Shown piece after piece: positions 1 through 9,174 of a stretch of DNA of 24,854 nucleotides. The notes beneath the pieces are model-generated. The model did not search any database. It was not told where the DNA came from and was given only the letters and a program-made list of their open reading frames with translations. Every line of letters starts with the position of its first letter. Within the stretch, counting starts at the first letter, position 1. Source of the stretch: Isohypsibius dastychi. Lineage: Eukaryota > Tardigrada > Eutardigrada > Parachela > Isohypsibiidae. The stretch covers positions 1-24,854 of the forward strand of contig JAQIWT010000284.1 of assembly GCA_034696485.1 (NCBI GenBank), given 5' to 3'. A program made the translations under genes and the position numbers.

Positions 1-318
1 TGTGGACTAAATCCGCCCTTCCAGAGATCTCTCTCTAGGGTTTGATGTGATCTTGCTGGGCAAGTTTCACGAATGTTCTCGTAGAAGGCAGAACGAAACT
101 TGAAATGGAACGGGGAACTTCGAAACGAAACTACGAAATTTGAAATAGGATTTCGGGTTCCTGATATTGTTATGATGTGGTTCTGCTCCGCTCTCATTGC
201 GTATTTTTTAAGTCCGTAGTTGTAAAAACGGAGTTATGTGTTTGAAGGCAAGTACAGCATTTGTTTTTTTCGACAAGCCTCATCAGCTTTCTGGATGTCC
301 AGGAATATGGACACTGCA
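1..318. other. Intergenic, no gene seen
   Basis: No convincing exon on either strand. Around 80-160 there is mildly repetitive AT-rich sequence built of 'cgaaact/gaaat' words. Nothing else is recognisable. Confidence 0.5.
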
Positions 319-510
319 TTCCGTAATTACCTTATTATAAGCCCCCCCCCCCCCCGAAATAGAAGCCCTCCCCGTAATAAAGGCCCAAATCTTCCCTCGT
401 TTTCAAAGGGTCCCCCCTTTAAAAAACGCGTTTTTCCATCACGTGACAGGTTGGAAAAATTGCTTCGATATGAATATAAGCCCGGGCTTATAATCGGTAA
501 ATTACGGTAA
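319..510. mobile_element. Short MITE-like element with poly-C core
   Basis: The left end (319-345) reads CCGTAATTACCTTATTATAAGCCC and the reverse complement of the right end (484-508) reads ACCGTAATTTACCG followed by ATTATAAGCCC, so the ends are imperfect inverted repeats of about 25 bp. The interior has a run of 14 C (342-355) and further C-rich 'aagccc/aaggccc' words. The right end overlaps an 18-bp perfect palindrome (475-492). No transposase is encoded. This fits a non-autonomous DNA element of about 190 bp. The family and the target-site duplication are not determined. Confidence 0.5.
475..492. repeat. 18-bp perfect palindrome
   Basis: TATAAGCCCGGGCTTATA reads identically on both strands. 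It sits at the inner edge of the right inverted end of the MITE-like element and probably reflects a back-to-back copy of the element's 'ATAAGCCC' word. Confidence 0.7.
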
Positions 511-945
511 TATATTTTTACTGAATTCGATTTCGTCACCCAGATTGAACGAATTCTGGACCATCCAATGAAGCCGATTCAATGAGACCTCCGTTGGCCG
601 ATTCTAGATCTATTGTCAAAACTGAAAAGGCTCAATCTTGAAAAAAAGGACCGCTCAGAAGCCATCGTAAGTAGGTATCAAAAATGCGAAGTATTCAAAC
701 AAACCCCACATAACCCATGAAGCTCGCAAATGCGTTATCAACATTTGTCTGCATTCAACCATCATTGACCATCACTGAGGGCGGATGGAAAAGTATAAAA
801 ATCAAGGACAGGAGCTGTGAGTTGTGGGTCTCTGTGGCTTTCTCTTATTCCTGCTTTGGACAGTGACAGTACGCAATCAAGATGAAAAGCGAGTGATTCG
901 TGTGAGGCTTGATGAAGCGTTGCAAACTCAGCGCAGCTAGCCGGG
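511..945. other. Intergenic, no gene seen
   Basis: No exon, RNA gene or repeat is recognised. On the minus strand this is the region directly 3' of the transmembrane exon at 946-1071, so it could hold that gene's 3' UTR. Confidence 0.4.
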
Positions 946-1071
946 TTAGACAGCTATCGAATTGTTCTCACGACATTGTTTCCGCTGTATCCATAAAATG
1001 AAGGCTGCAAATGGGGCACATGCAAATATCACTCCGAAGACAATGCAAGCTTCCAGAATATGCTGATCACT
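946..1071 (-). CDS. Terminal exon: transmembrane helix plus short cytoplasmic tail
   Basis: Read on the minus strand, a pyrimidine-rich stretch ending TTTCTGCAAG is followed by an open exon of 41 codons to a TAA. It encodes SDQHILEA, then about 21 hydrophobic residues (ACIVFGVIF ... FILWI), then the basic stop-transfer RKQCRE and a 13-residue tail ending SIAV. This is the usual layout of the last exon of a type I membrane receptor. The upstream exons are not securely identified; candidates on the same strand lie at 2422-2664 and 3021-3344. Given the Ig-domain genes elsewhere in the window, it may be the anchor of a membrane-bound relative, but that is inference. The exon start rests on one plausible AG acceptor. 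Confidence 0.4.
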   Translation of the reverse strand, partial: SDQHILEACIVFGVIFACAPFAAFILWIQRKQCRENNSIAV

Positions 1072-2421
1072 CTTGCAGAAACAAAGGGTATATATTAAAA
1101 ATGAAGTACGAAAGCACCCGTTTTCGTACCTCTTTTTCGACCGGAGGTACTTGATCCTGGTTGACTGACTTGGTTGCAGCAAACGTTATTTCTGGACACG
1201 CTTGTGCATTAAGTTCTGAACTTGCATGAAGTTGTTCAGTTTCTATGAAGCATGAACAATTGAGTTATATGAATGGTGATGTCGATAAAAATGCTAGGAC
1301 AGACAATCGAAGATACGCATGTTTCAAGTTTCTCTGGTTGAGCGCAAGCCAAATTCTGCTTTAAACGGTGGCAAAGATGCGGGGGCCAGAACTTCGTTTA
1401 ATATTTTTCGGTCCTCCAACTGCCCCCTAGAAAACTCGTGCTGATTGGCCTGCCTACTGGCTCAGTCTTCCCTCACTGATTATACTATTCAAACGGCCTA
1501 CTTGTTGTGAGACTACCTCAATGGAATCGTTCAAGAGGTCTTGTCATCACTCATTTAGAACGGCCGGAAAAAATCGATCTGGTGTCTTCGGGACTAACCC
1601 GAAGCGTTGGACCATTCACCCGGGACGAAACTCATGACCAAACATTAAGAAGAAATTCACCACAAGTATTAAGAGCTTTCCACGGTAAAATTTGGATTCC
1701 CGGGTGAGAATTACTCATTCCCTTGAACCGAGAAACCTGCCAGGGAAACCGAGTTCAAGTTCAAGGATTGCCCGTTAACCGAGAGAAAACCCGGTTTCCC
1801 GGTTCATCAAGAACATTGCTTTGGATCCGAATCTAGAGTAATCGACTGGTGCCTGCTGCTCGGATCAGTCAAGACAGTACCGGAGATGGAACATACGTCT
1901 CCGCCAATATTTATTGTAACTTGCGTACGCAAATCAGTTGATTGATACTTTTTACTACACATCAATCCGGAACGTACACTTAACACAATTACGGACTAAG
2001 GGAATCAAAGATCTCCATCGACGTCGCGATCTTCCCTAGGACCTTCCTCTCACATACGGTGAACTAGAGTAGCTAGATCCACAGAAGTTTCTTACGTTTT
2101 CATCATGGTTGGGTTCAACGGAAAATATCAAATGGATATTCAGAAAACAACGGTACGCTTCATAACTAGTACGTTGCAGGCGTACACGTTACGTCAATCA
2201 GTAGCGTAAAGCTTTACGGAGACGTACGAACCGATCACGTTAAGCGCTTTCCTTTAACACATCTGGTCGAGTTTCGCTGAGACCGGAGTGCGCTCGATTA
2301 ACCGCGACTAACTGCGCTGAGTACGGCTTCATAGTCGAAAAACTGAAGCTGAGCCTCAGCATGATAATTCACTGACTCCTCTGCCGCTCACTGATCAGTG
2401 AGTGGAGAAGAGGGCAATCAA
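1072..2421. other. Long stretch without recognised genes
   Basis: No exon with supporting motifs and splice sites was found. An open plus-strand frame at 1507-1707 has no recognisable features. At 1725-1815 there are GA/CC-rich degenerate words ('gaaaccgag', 'acccggtttcccgg'). At 2346-2402 there are two palindromes: GCTGAGCCTCAGC (2348-2360) and the 16-bp CTCACTGATCAGTGAG (2387-2402). If the transmembrane exon at 946-1071 belongs to a gene starting near 3344, this would be intronic. Confidence 0.4.
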
Positions 2422-2664
2422 TTATTCATCAAGGTGGCGAAAACCATGTTGGTACGATGTAGAGTTTTCATCAACGTCTTCCGAATGCAGGACTGGAATT
2501 TCTGCGCTGAGCAACTGTGACGAAATTCTTGAAATTGAAATTGTATAAAAGCATTTGATCATCGGGTTCTTATTGTTTGCGATTGGAATCATGTATATAG
2601 AGTTCACCGCCGCAGTATGACGCGGTGAAGTGGAAATACTTTCAAAACAGACGAAGAATATCAC
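2422..2664 (-). CDS. Possible internal exon, weakly Ig-like
   Basis: An open minus-strand frame contains ESISTSPR and then NPMIKCFYTIS. This is spaced somewhat like the start of the first Ig domain of the two paralogues further right (PSISI.P ... KPVIIECVYTSS). No matching tryptophan or second cysteine follows. It ends at a stop (…FRHLDE) with no convincing donor. It is either a decayed Ig exon or a chance frame. Confidence 0.2.
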   Translation of the reverse strand: MIFFVCFESISTSPRHTAAVNSIYMIPIANNKNPMIKCFYTISISRISSQLLSAEIPVLHSEDVDENSTSYQHGFRHLDE

Positions 2665-3020
2665 TGTTATTTAAACCACATTAAACGACGAGGTGTGAAA
2701 TTTAATCGTGGCTCATTGACTCTATTTGTTCCAATTAATCAACCACGACTTATCCACAGTTTTGGACAACGTTCTTTTGCGCGCAAGTATTATGTGATTA
2801 TCGCTAACACTTCCGGGTAGCCTCAGTTTTTAACCATTTTTTGGCGACCAAATGAACCTAGCAACGACCAGAAATATTGAATATGAGATTGCAACAGAAT
2901 GACAGCCGTGGTATCACTCCAAGAGCCCTGGGTCACCGCTGTTTGAATGAAGAAAAGTTAGTAACAATAACTTCTCAAAAGGCCAGATTTCAGTTCCAGC
3001 TCGAGTCAGTTATGAGCGGT

Positions 3021-3344
3021 CTAGGGTGTACCCGATTTGGTGGTCCGGTTCACGACAGTGGTGATCTGTCCATAGTTCAGGGAAAGAGAATAGGTTCCCT
3101 CGAGAGCAACGTTTACGCGGCGGGTAAGCTCGTAGTCGGGTTGGCCAGTCATGTATGTATTTGGTATCAGTTGCTGAAAATTCTCTCGTGTCATCACGAT
3201 ACCCAACGGCATGTCGGAGTCCAGCGGCATTATGGATGATAGTTTGGAATGAGGCAGCAACTGGCAAATAGAGTATTCAATGTAAAAGGTCACGCAGGTG
3301 GGAAGGCTGCAACCAAGCATAAACGCTGACACGAGAGACAACAT
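3021..3344 (-). CDS. Possible first exon with signal-like N-terminus
   Basis: A minus-strand frame opens with ATG at 3344 and begins MLSLVSAFMLGCSLPTC, a plausible secretion signal with a small-residue cleavage region. Downstream it contains an extracellular-looking stretch (RRVNVALEGTYSLSLNYG) with an N-glycosylation site NRT. Further splice sites are possible inside it: GTGACC after 'ACCTGC', and an acceptor AATTTTCAG before 'CAACTG'. The domain is not recognised. It may be the 5' end of the gene whose membrane anchor is at 946-1071. Confidence 0.28.
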   Translation of the reverse strand: MLSLVSAFMLGCSLPTCVTFYIEYSICQLLPHSKLSSIMPLDSDMPLGIVMTRENFQQLIPNTYMTGQPDYELTRRVNVALEGTYSLSLNYGQITTVVNRTTKSGTP

Positions 3345-3454
3345 TGCAGACTATCTGTGTTAATTATAACAACCCCGGCTTTGCGGTTGTTTATATATCA
3401 GTGAAACCTTATGATCATGAGCAAGTGCAGTTCCTGGTGGAGTCTTCCCGACGC

Positions 3455-3640
3455 TTCATTCAGCGATGGAATACCACACGACTGCAGTTTTTTTTCGGTT
3501 TTCGAGATGTATTGAACTGCACTGGATGCGTGTTAAGGAGAAAAGATCCGAACGATTACTAATCAGGTGCATGGGGTCTAGTCTAATGAGTGTACCTGAT
3601 GAGGTAACCTGATTCCAATCGATTAGATCTGTTGTAGATT
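3455..3640 (+). repeat. Dispersed duplicate, copy A (pair with 19600-19785)
   Basis: The segment aligns over about 160 bp with 19600-19785 on the same strand. Shared blocks include CATTCAGCGATGGAA, GCACTGGATGCGTG / GTTGCATGCGTGCGT, AGAAAAGA..CCGAAC and GGTCTAGTCT.AT.AGTG. The frame that reads FSDG.. in both copies is broken by a stop here (…EMY*), so this copy looks like a decayed coding fragment or a non-coding repeat. Confidence 0.5.
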
Positions 3641-3780
3641 GCCAAAAGTGGCCGTTCACTGGTGATGCTTTGATGAGCAATGTTTTTTCGTGCTAAGATT
3701 ACTGTACTTACTGCTTTTGCATTACCCGAGGAGAGTCGTACATCCATCAATAATTTGCAAATAAATGCTGGCTGGAGAAA

Positions 3781-3972
3781 ATGAAAACCATGCTATTCGA
3801 GCGGATCATTTCATTCATCATATTTGCTTTTTGCACAATTTCAGCTGCGGTCATATGGAGCAAACCTGGGAATAATCAGAACTATCGAATTGAAATGCTT
3901 TATCAACGATTCGAGAACAAATGTGAACTTCTCCACAGGCACAAAGGGGAACGTTATGGCACGTTGTATTGA
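3781..3972 (+). CDS. Small ORF with signal-like N-terminus
   Basis: A 63-codon frame starts MKTMLFERIISFIIFAFCTI, then SAAVIWSKPG. The basic start, hydrophobic core and small-residue end resemble a secretion signal or an N-terminal membrane anchor. The remainder (YRIEMLYQRFENKCELLHRH) is unremarkable. It could be a short secreted protein or exon 1 of a longer gene. No downstream exon was identified and the frame may be fortuitous. Confidence 0.25.
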   Translation: MKTMLFERIISFIIFAFCTISAAVIWSKPGNNQNYRIEMLYQRFENKCELLHRHKGERYGTLY

Positions 3973-4200
3973 CATGTAAAGCAAAGTTCGCAATTGTACG
4001 GTTTTCAAACATGTGAAAAACTGTTTTTTAGAACTTCAGCATTCCCCAGATTCCCTGACAATACTTCATAGCCTGCTGACTATAGCCTGCAGATTACGAG
4101 ATCTTTGCGAAGGAGAACAATCGGAATATTTTGGATGTGGATCGACGCATACAATCTAAAGTTATTGATTATATTAGCTGGGAACATTGAAATAAGCGGT

Positions 4201-4365
4201 GGGTTTGATACGTGAGGGTCTAGTGGTCAAGAGCTCCCAGGTCATTCCAGTTGATCGTTCCAACTCTCCACTCCCTCTCGTGATTCGAACCTGTGCTCTT
4301 TTCCATTCCGAAACCAAATCGTAACATCTCTTCATTTGCTCCTGATTGCTTCCGCACTTCTTGAA
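4201..4365 (-). pseudogene. Decayed Ig-like exon, inverted copy 1
   Basis: The minus strand here aligns with the plus strand of 5445-5609 over about 160 bp, with one 1-nt indel near the start. In the corresponding frame it reads SGANEE, FGFGMEKSTGSNHERE and RVGTINWNDLGALDH, then a stop. The other copy reads SGASSR, FGVRLEKGTDSEHKKE and RVEKISWNDSGALYH. The 'I.WNDSGALYH' block is the F-strand signature of an Ig-like domain (usually D.G.Y.C), but the cysteine is lost in both copies. An alternative is a tRNA-derived SINE: the plus strand carries TCTAGTGGTCAAGAG (A-box-like) and GATTCGAACC (B-box-like) about 50 bp apart. I favour a coding origin because the peptide alignment is collinear. Confidence 0.45.
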
Positions 4366-4587
4366 TCTATCATTCACTTCGCTGCATTATACCCAGCCCA
4401 AAAAACCCCAAAAAAACAGTCTCATGGAGCGAAAACTTGAAGCGAAAAATTAAATTTACATTGATATGAATTTCGAAACAGGATTTTGAACTAGAGATTG
4501 CTCGGTGATAAGATCAGAGTGTCTCGTCGGAAAAGCATGTGTGGCTTGACTTGTACACGGACCGAAAAAACAGCCACGCTTTTTCCA

Positions 4588-5125
4588 TGTATTTGTATTT
4601 TCTGTACTCTCTGTATTTCCCCGTAGTTCCTGTAGTTCCTGTATTTCCATGTGTTTTCTGTATTTCCTGTATTTCCTGTATTCAATACAAGAAATACAGG
4701 AAATACAGGAAATACAAGAAATACAGGAAATACAGGAAGTACAGGAACTACAGAAAATACAATAAATATAGGAAATACATGGAGATACAAGAAATACAGG
4801 AAATACAAGAAATACAGGAAATACAGAAAATACGGTAAATACAGGAAATACAGAAAATACAATAAATATAGGAAATACATGGAAATACAAGAAATACAGG
4901 AAATACAGGAAATACAGGAAATTCAGAAAATACGGTAAATACAGGAAATACAGAAAATACAAGAAATACAGGAAATACGGAAAATACAGGAAATACAGAA
5001 ACTAAACTGAAATTCGCTAAATACAACGAATACATGAATTCAGTTCTTGCAAAAAATTGCAAGGTAATATATCCGGAATACACGGGTCATACAAGGAAAT
5101 ACAGGGATATACGGCGAATACAAGA
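4588..5125. repeat. Fold-back minisatellite of 9-bp units
   Basis: The array is built of GGAAATACA-type 9-mers (variants AGAAATACA, AGAAAATAC, GGTAAATAC). From about 4588 to 4682 the units run as the complement (TGTATTTCC), and from 4684 onward as GAAATACAG. The switch is at TGTATTCAATACA (4678-4690), so the region is one long inverted repeat able to form a hairpin. Within the right arm a block of about 80 bp recurs at an offset of 100 bp (AATAAATATAGGAAATACAT at 4761 and 4861; AGAAAATACGGTAAATACAG at 4825 and 4925). The period is a multiple of three, so most frames stay open and mimic Tyr/Phe/Cys- or Lys/Tyr-rich proteins. I do not regard these as genes. Confidence 0.9.
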
Positions 5126-5444
5126 ATACAGATTTAAAAACGGACCGTATGTAACCGTTGCGTGTACAAAGTCAGCCATATCTAGGAAAAGAGCTGGACA
5201 ATAACAGACATGAAAACCAGCATATCGATTTATCAAGGAGATTCGGTGCAGCAACCGAAAACAATAACGTGACAGTAAATTCCAAAGTTTTTTAAGGAAA
5301 CCACGCATTTGTGGTATCACAGTCGAAACTGTATGTTGATGGGGTTCCGTCCCTCATCACCACTGACTTCACTCGATATATTCTAAACTGGTCCAGAAAT
5401 TGAACAACCGCGGTTCAGAATAATCCAAAGAATAGAATACCAGA
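5126..5444. other. Intergenic, no gene seen
   Basis: A minus-strand frame at 5087-5320 has no recognisable domain and begins inside the degenerate edge of the fold-back array. Nothing else is identified. Confidence 0.4.
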
Positions 5445-5609
5445 ATCAAGAAAAACGAATGCAAATCAGGAGCAAGTAGTAGGAAGTCATGCTTTGGTGT
5501 TAGACTTGAGAAGGGCACAGATTCGGAACACAAGAAAGAATGTAGGGTTGAAAAGATCAGCTGGAATGACTCGGGAGCTCTTTACCACTGGGTTCCACTG
5601 ATCTAACCC
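5445..5609 (+). pseudogene. Decayed Ig-like exon, inverted copy 2
   Basis: This is the plus-strand partner of the segment at 4201-4365. The frame runs SGASSR, CFGVRLEKGTDSEHKKEC and RVEKISWNDSGALYHWVPLI to a TAA. The Ig-like core is better preserved than in the partner (DSGALYH), but a tryptophan stands where the disulfide cysteine would be expected. No donor site follows the domain. The two copies are about 1.1 kb apart and flank the fold-back minisatellite. Confidence 0.45.
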
Positions 5610-5943
5610 ATCATTTGTTTCAACGTTCCGAGCTATTGTAGACATTGCAGTTCGCTAGGGAACCCTGATTTGCTATCCGGACAGTCACAAAAAATCGCAA
5701 TTTTGCTGACTGACTAGACAGGACCAGCCGCGCGATTTAAGCTGATTCAGTCCGGTTTTTCAGAAGTGGCATGGTTTGTACAAGGCTTGTGATCTGTTAC
5801 CAGTGAATTAATACGTACCAAGGGTAACATAACGTTCGGTTTATTATGGATGCATCAATGTAGCTATAGCTTTATTTCTATATTTATATTCCTATCAGTC
5901 TGTGAGTCGGAAAACAAGTTGTTTCGGGATATCAAGGCACATC
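5610..5943. other. Left flank of the large element
   Basis: No gene is seen. Isolated words of the neighbouring array type occur (CTGTTACCAGTG at 5796, AAGGGTAACATAACG at 5820). The sequence then becomes AT-rich up to the first full repeat at 5944. If the element at 5944-14012 is a transposon, its insertion point lies in or just right of this stretch. Confidence 0.4.
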
Positions 5944-6806
5944 ACATCGGTCACAGAGGTCACACAGGTCACACAGGTAACACAAGTCATAAGGTAACGT
6001 CGGTCACAGCGGTAACACCGGCATTGCCGAACACAGGGGTAACAAATTGACAGCAGTCACAAGGTAACACCGGTCACAGGGGTAACACCGGCATTGCCGA
6101 ACACAGGGGTAACAAATTGACAGCAGTCACAAGGTAACACCGGTCACAGCGGTAACACCGGCATTGCCGAACACAGGGGTAACAAATTGACAGCAGTCAC
6201 AAGGTAACACCGGTCACAGGGGTAACACTGGTCACATAGGTAACACTGGACTACAGGTAACAGCGGTCACAGGTTACGTCGGTCACAGGGGTAACACCGG
6301 TATCGCCGAACGCAGAGGTAACAAATTGACAGCAGTCACAAGGTAACACTGGTCACAGGGGTAACACTGGTCACAGGGGTAACACTGGTCACAGAGGTAA
6401 CACTGGACTACAGGTAACACAAGTCATAAGGTAACGTCGGTCACAGCGGTAACACCGGCATTGCCGAACACAGAGGTAACAAATTGACAGCAGTCACAAG
6501 GTAAGACTGGTGTCACCGATCGCAGAGACGATAAGGTGCCTATGGTCACAAGGTAACACTGTTCATAGAGGTAACACCAGTCACAGAGGTAACACGAGTC
6601 ACAAGGTATCGCCGGTCACAAGCTTACGCCGGTCACAGAGGTAACACTGGTAACGCTGGTCACAAAGAACACCAGTCCCAAGGTACCACCGGTCACAGAG
6701 GTAACCTCGGTCACAGACGTAACACTGGCCCCAGAGGTCAGATCGGTCACACCAGTCACCAGTCAGTTTACAGAGGGAATACCAGTCCTATCGGTAACAT
6801 GGGTAA
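5944..6806 (+). repeat. Left minisatellite array (18-bp unit), inverted relative to the right array
   Basis: The tandem unit is GGTCACAGAGGTAACACT, two related 9-mers (GGTCACAGA and GGTAACACT), with many variants. A 70-bp higher-order unit containing GGCATTGCCGAACACAG, AACAAATTGACAGCAGTCAC and AAGGTAACACCGGTCACAG starts at about 6021, 6091 and 6161. It recurs at 6301 (two periods later) and about 6448. The array decays toward 6700-6806 and stops about 100 bp before the 3' end of the transposase gene. Reading read inward from the left end, the unit has the same sequence as the right array read inward from its own end. Confidence 0.9.
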
Positions 6807-6906
6807 TTGGGCACACTAGAAATACAGAGGAAATCTGAGAGAACTTGCAAAAAAGTTCATATAAACCTCTAAATTGGAGCAAATCCTCCTCTTCTTTTCC
6901 GAACGA

Positions 6907-9174
6907 TCAGTCGCTGCGCTCATTGAACGCTCTACGCCCTGGTCCCACTATTTTCGCTCCCTTCTGAATGCAAGAAGTGATGTAGCTGTTGCGCATCTTT
7001 ACAATTCGGTGGATTAAAAATATCTGGTGGTCTTTGGGCATGGAATTGAGCTGTTTTTTGTACTTTACCAGCCAGCTAAAGGTCTGCTCAGCCGTCATTG
7101 TATTCTGCTTGCAGTCGTCTCCAAATTTCGTTTTGAACTTGTCCGGCCCATACAGCTGCTTGCATTCCGGGTTCTTATGATTCGCAATATGTAGACCATC
7201 GATAATCTTCGATATTTTGCCCCACATACTGTTGTATGGAGCAGGCAGTGGTAAGGGATCTTTTGTTGCAAGGAGCCTGTCTAACTGACACATGTTGTCA
7301 TACGCGAGAAATAGCTCACTCCATTTTGATTCGTCAACATCCTGTAAGCGCTGATACATCCAGGTGACGAGGATGAGAAACACTTGTCCGAGGCTTTCAG
7401 CTCTGAGCGAGAACAGCGTTAACAGGTATTTACGAATACATAAGCTGTGAAATCAAATACCGGTATATTGACGCGAACGCGTCAATGAGGCCACTGCCAC
7501 GCACCACAAAAACGTAGCCCCGGCTGTAAGAATAACCACGCTCGCCTTCGCCTTTGTTTTTGCGACACATCTCGTTAGGATCAAACTTTGGGCAGGAAGA
7601 ACCTTTTTTGTCCGAAGGTGAACCACGAAGAATTGAATCCACTTCTTCCACCGATATGTCGCCGAGCTTTTTCATCCCTAAAATAGTTGGTCGGCAACAG
7701 ACAACGCAAATGTTAGGAGCGTCTGCCTCGCTGGCTACCTTGGACAAGAAGCTCGGTCATTTCTTCGTTGATGGCCTCATGAGGACCCTCTCTCTTCCCA
7801 GATCCTTGATGGAGCACGCAGTATGGTGAATTACCATGAACAGCACGTGGGCAGACAGCTGGATAGTTGACTAGTGGAATTCCTTTAATTTTATTCTGCA
7901 AACCAATTATGATGAAAATTGGGATTACCACGCCTGATATAGAGACTGATTCTGAATTACCGTTACTGCTGCAGCGCAGTGACGAAAACCAATTTTCCAC
8001 ATTCCATCAACCACGGCCAACTTATCGCATCCCAGAGTTTGCATTCTGACTCACAAACATGGTTGTAAATCGTTGAGAAGATTTCTTTCTGAATAAATGG
8101 CAGGCATTGTTCTAGACTTGAACCCGTTCGGAATTTGAAGTCTGATTGGTTCCGCTCTCTCAGGTCAGCCTCCAACTGCGACTTGAAGAATAAATCAGAA
8201 ACAATTTTTCTGCTGAATCCTGTGAGTGGTCACATCACCAATCGAACACCAAATCAATAACAGCTTGACTTACGATTCGGCCAATTATGAGTGTTGCACA
8301 TTAGTTCAGCAAATCCTTCAAAAGTACACTGCGCAAACAGACTGCAAAATTGAACTTGTCAAGCCGCTGATGCGGATCCGAAAGAAATTGACTGGCCATA
8401 ATGGTAGCATGCAAACTAAGAAAATAAGAGCAGAAGTGTGCACCTTACTCACATCGAATTCTGCAGCAGATCAGCGAGCTTACGCGTAATGAAAACCACT
8501 TGAGTGACCTGAACCAGGTCTCTTTGCAGCAAATAAAAACTGTATTCATTCCGCTTTGGATCCGACCAAGTAGAGTACCCATATCGTTTCTCACATTCTG
8601 AATCGACGCAACGTAGAACGATGTGGTCAGCGCGTTTAAATTCTCCAGTGTGGGAGAAGACGAAAACCTGCGAAACGTTCAGTTGAATATGGATAGGCTG
8701 GAGAGAAATCACGCAGACTTCAGTGGGTCCCCTGTGCCAAGACAGTGGACGCAGTTGACCACGATTTCTTCCCTCTCTGTATCGACATTGATTAAGACAA
8801 TATTCCAGGGGTGTTGTGAGCAACCCATGTTGAGCTGACGGAGCTTGGTCCAGTCGTCCAAGATAAGTAGGTGATCCAGTTAGCAAGTCCTGCATCAGTT
8901 GTTGGACAACCGTTTCGGATAAGCCGGAATAAAGCTGAATGAACTTCAAAAACAAATCTGCAGACAGGGTAACTAAAACGATATCAAAACGAACCTCCAG
9001 CCGTTTCTCTTCAGGTATATTTTGGGGAACCATCAGATATCCGGTGCGCATTCTTTCTATGCTTCGAAAGCCATAACGATCCGAGATCCAAGCAAACGAC
9101 AGTCTTTCATCACCTGCCAGTTCTGAGAGTGGGCGCGTTCGGAAATCAGGAACATATAGCTTATGGTCGTTCAT
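6907..9174 (-). CDS. KDZ-superfamily transposase with cysteine-cluster N-terminus (one frameshift)
   Basis: Predicted cut-and-paste DNA transposase. Exons on the minus strand: 9174-8453, 8341-8274, 8219-7961, 7895-7739, 7677-7461, 7402-6907; all introns are GT-AG, 54-111 bp, with matching phases. The product is 639 codons. N-terminal Cys cluster: C126/C130, then VFVFSHTGEFKRADHIVLRC and C194, as in the CxC5/CxC6-type clusters linked to KDZ transposases. Next is a zinc-like segment (CESEC, GCDK, then VVDGMWKIGFRHC). The RNase H-fold catalytic residues are probably D335 (VVDG), D510 (AYDNMCQLDRL) and E580 (TMTAEQTFSW). LHIANHKNPEC (545-555) and the MPKDHQIFLIHRIVKMRN tail are also family-typical. 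One base is missing near 8030 (codon 325), so the copy may be dead or contain a sequencing error. Start: ATG 9174; an AG acceptor at 9203 leaves open an extra 5' exon. Family assignment is from motif recognition. Confidence 0.82.
8018..8050 (-). other. Frameshift within transposase exon 3
   Basis: Upstream the frame gives YNHVCESECK. Downstream the family-like continuation LGCDKLAVVDGMWKI lies in another frame. The downstream frame has a TGA just before the join, so no alternative reading avoids the break, and no GT-AG intron fits the few bases between. Restoring exactly one base makes exon 3 end in phase 0, matching exon 4. It therefore looks like a single-base deletion or sequencing error, not a hidden intron. 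Confidence 0.65.

Noticed and set aside
4212-4296. A tRNA gene on the plus strand
   Set aside because: A-box and B-box-like words are present, but the B-box is imperfect and no acceptor or T-stem pairing could be formed. A coding-type alignment with 5445-5609 explains the segment better.
4456-5083. Long open frames encoding Tyr/Phe/Cys- or Lys/Tyr-rich repeats
   Set aside because: They are translations of a 9-bp tandem repeat, open in several frames on both strands because the period is a multiple of three. There is no start context, splice support or non-repetitive domain.
5850-6806. CRISPR array
   Set aside because: The repeats are contiguous 9/18-mers with degenerate variants and no unique spacers of constant length, in a eukaryotic context without cas genes.
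8623-8838. Plus-strand open frame
   Set aside because: It lies antisense to exon 1 of the transposase gene and has no domain.
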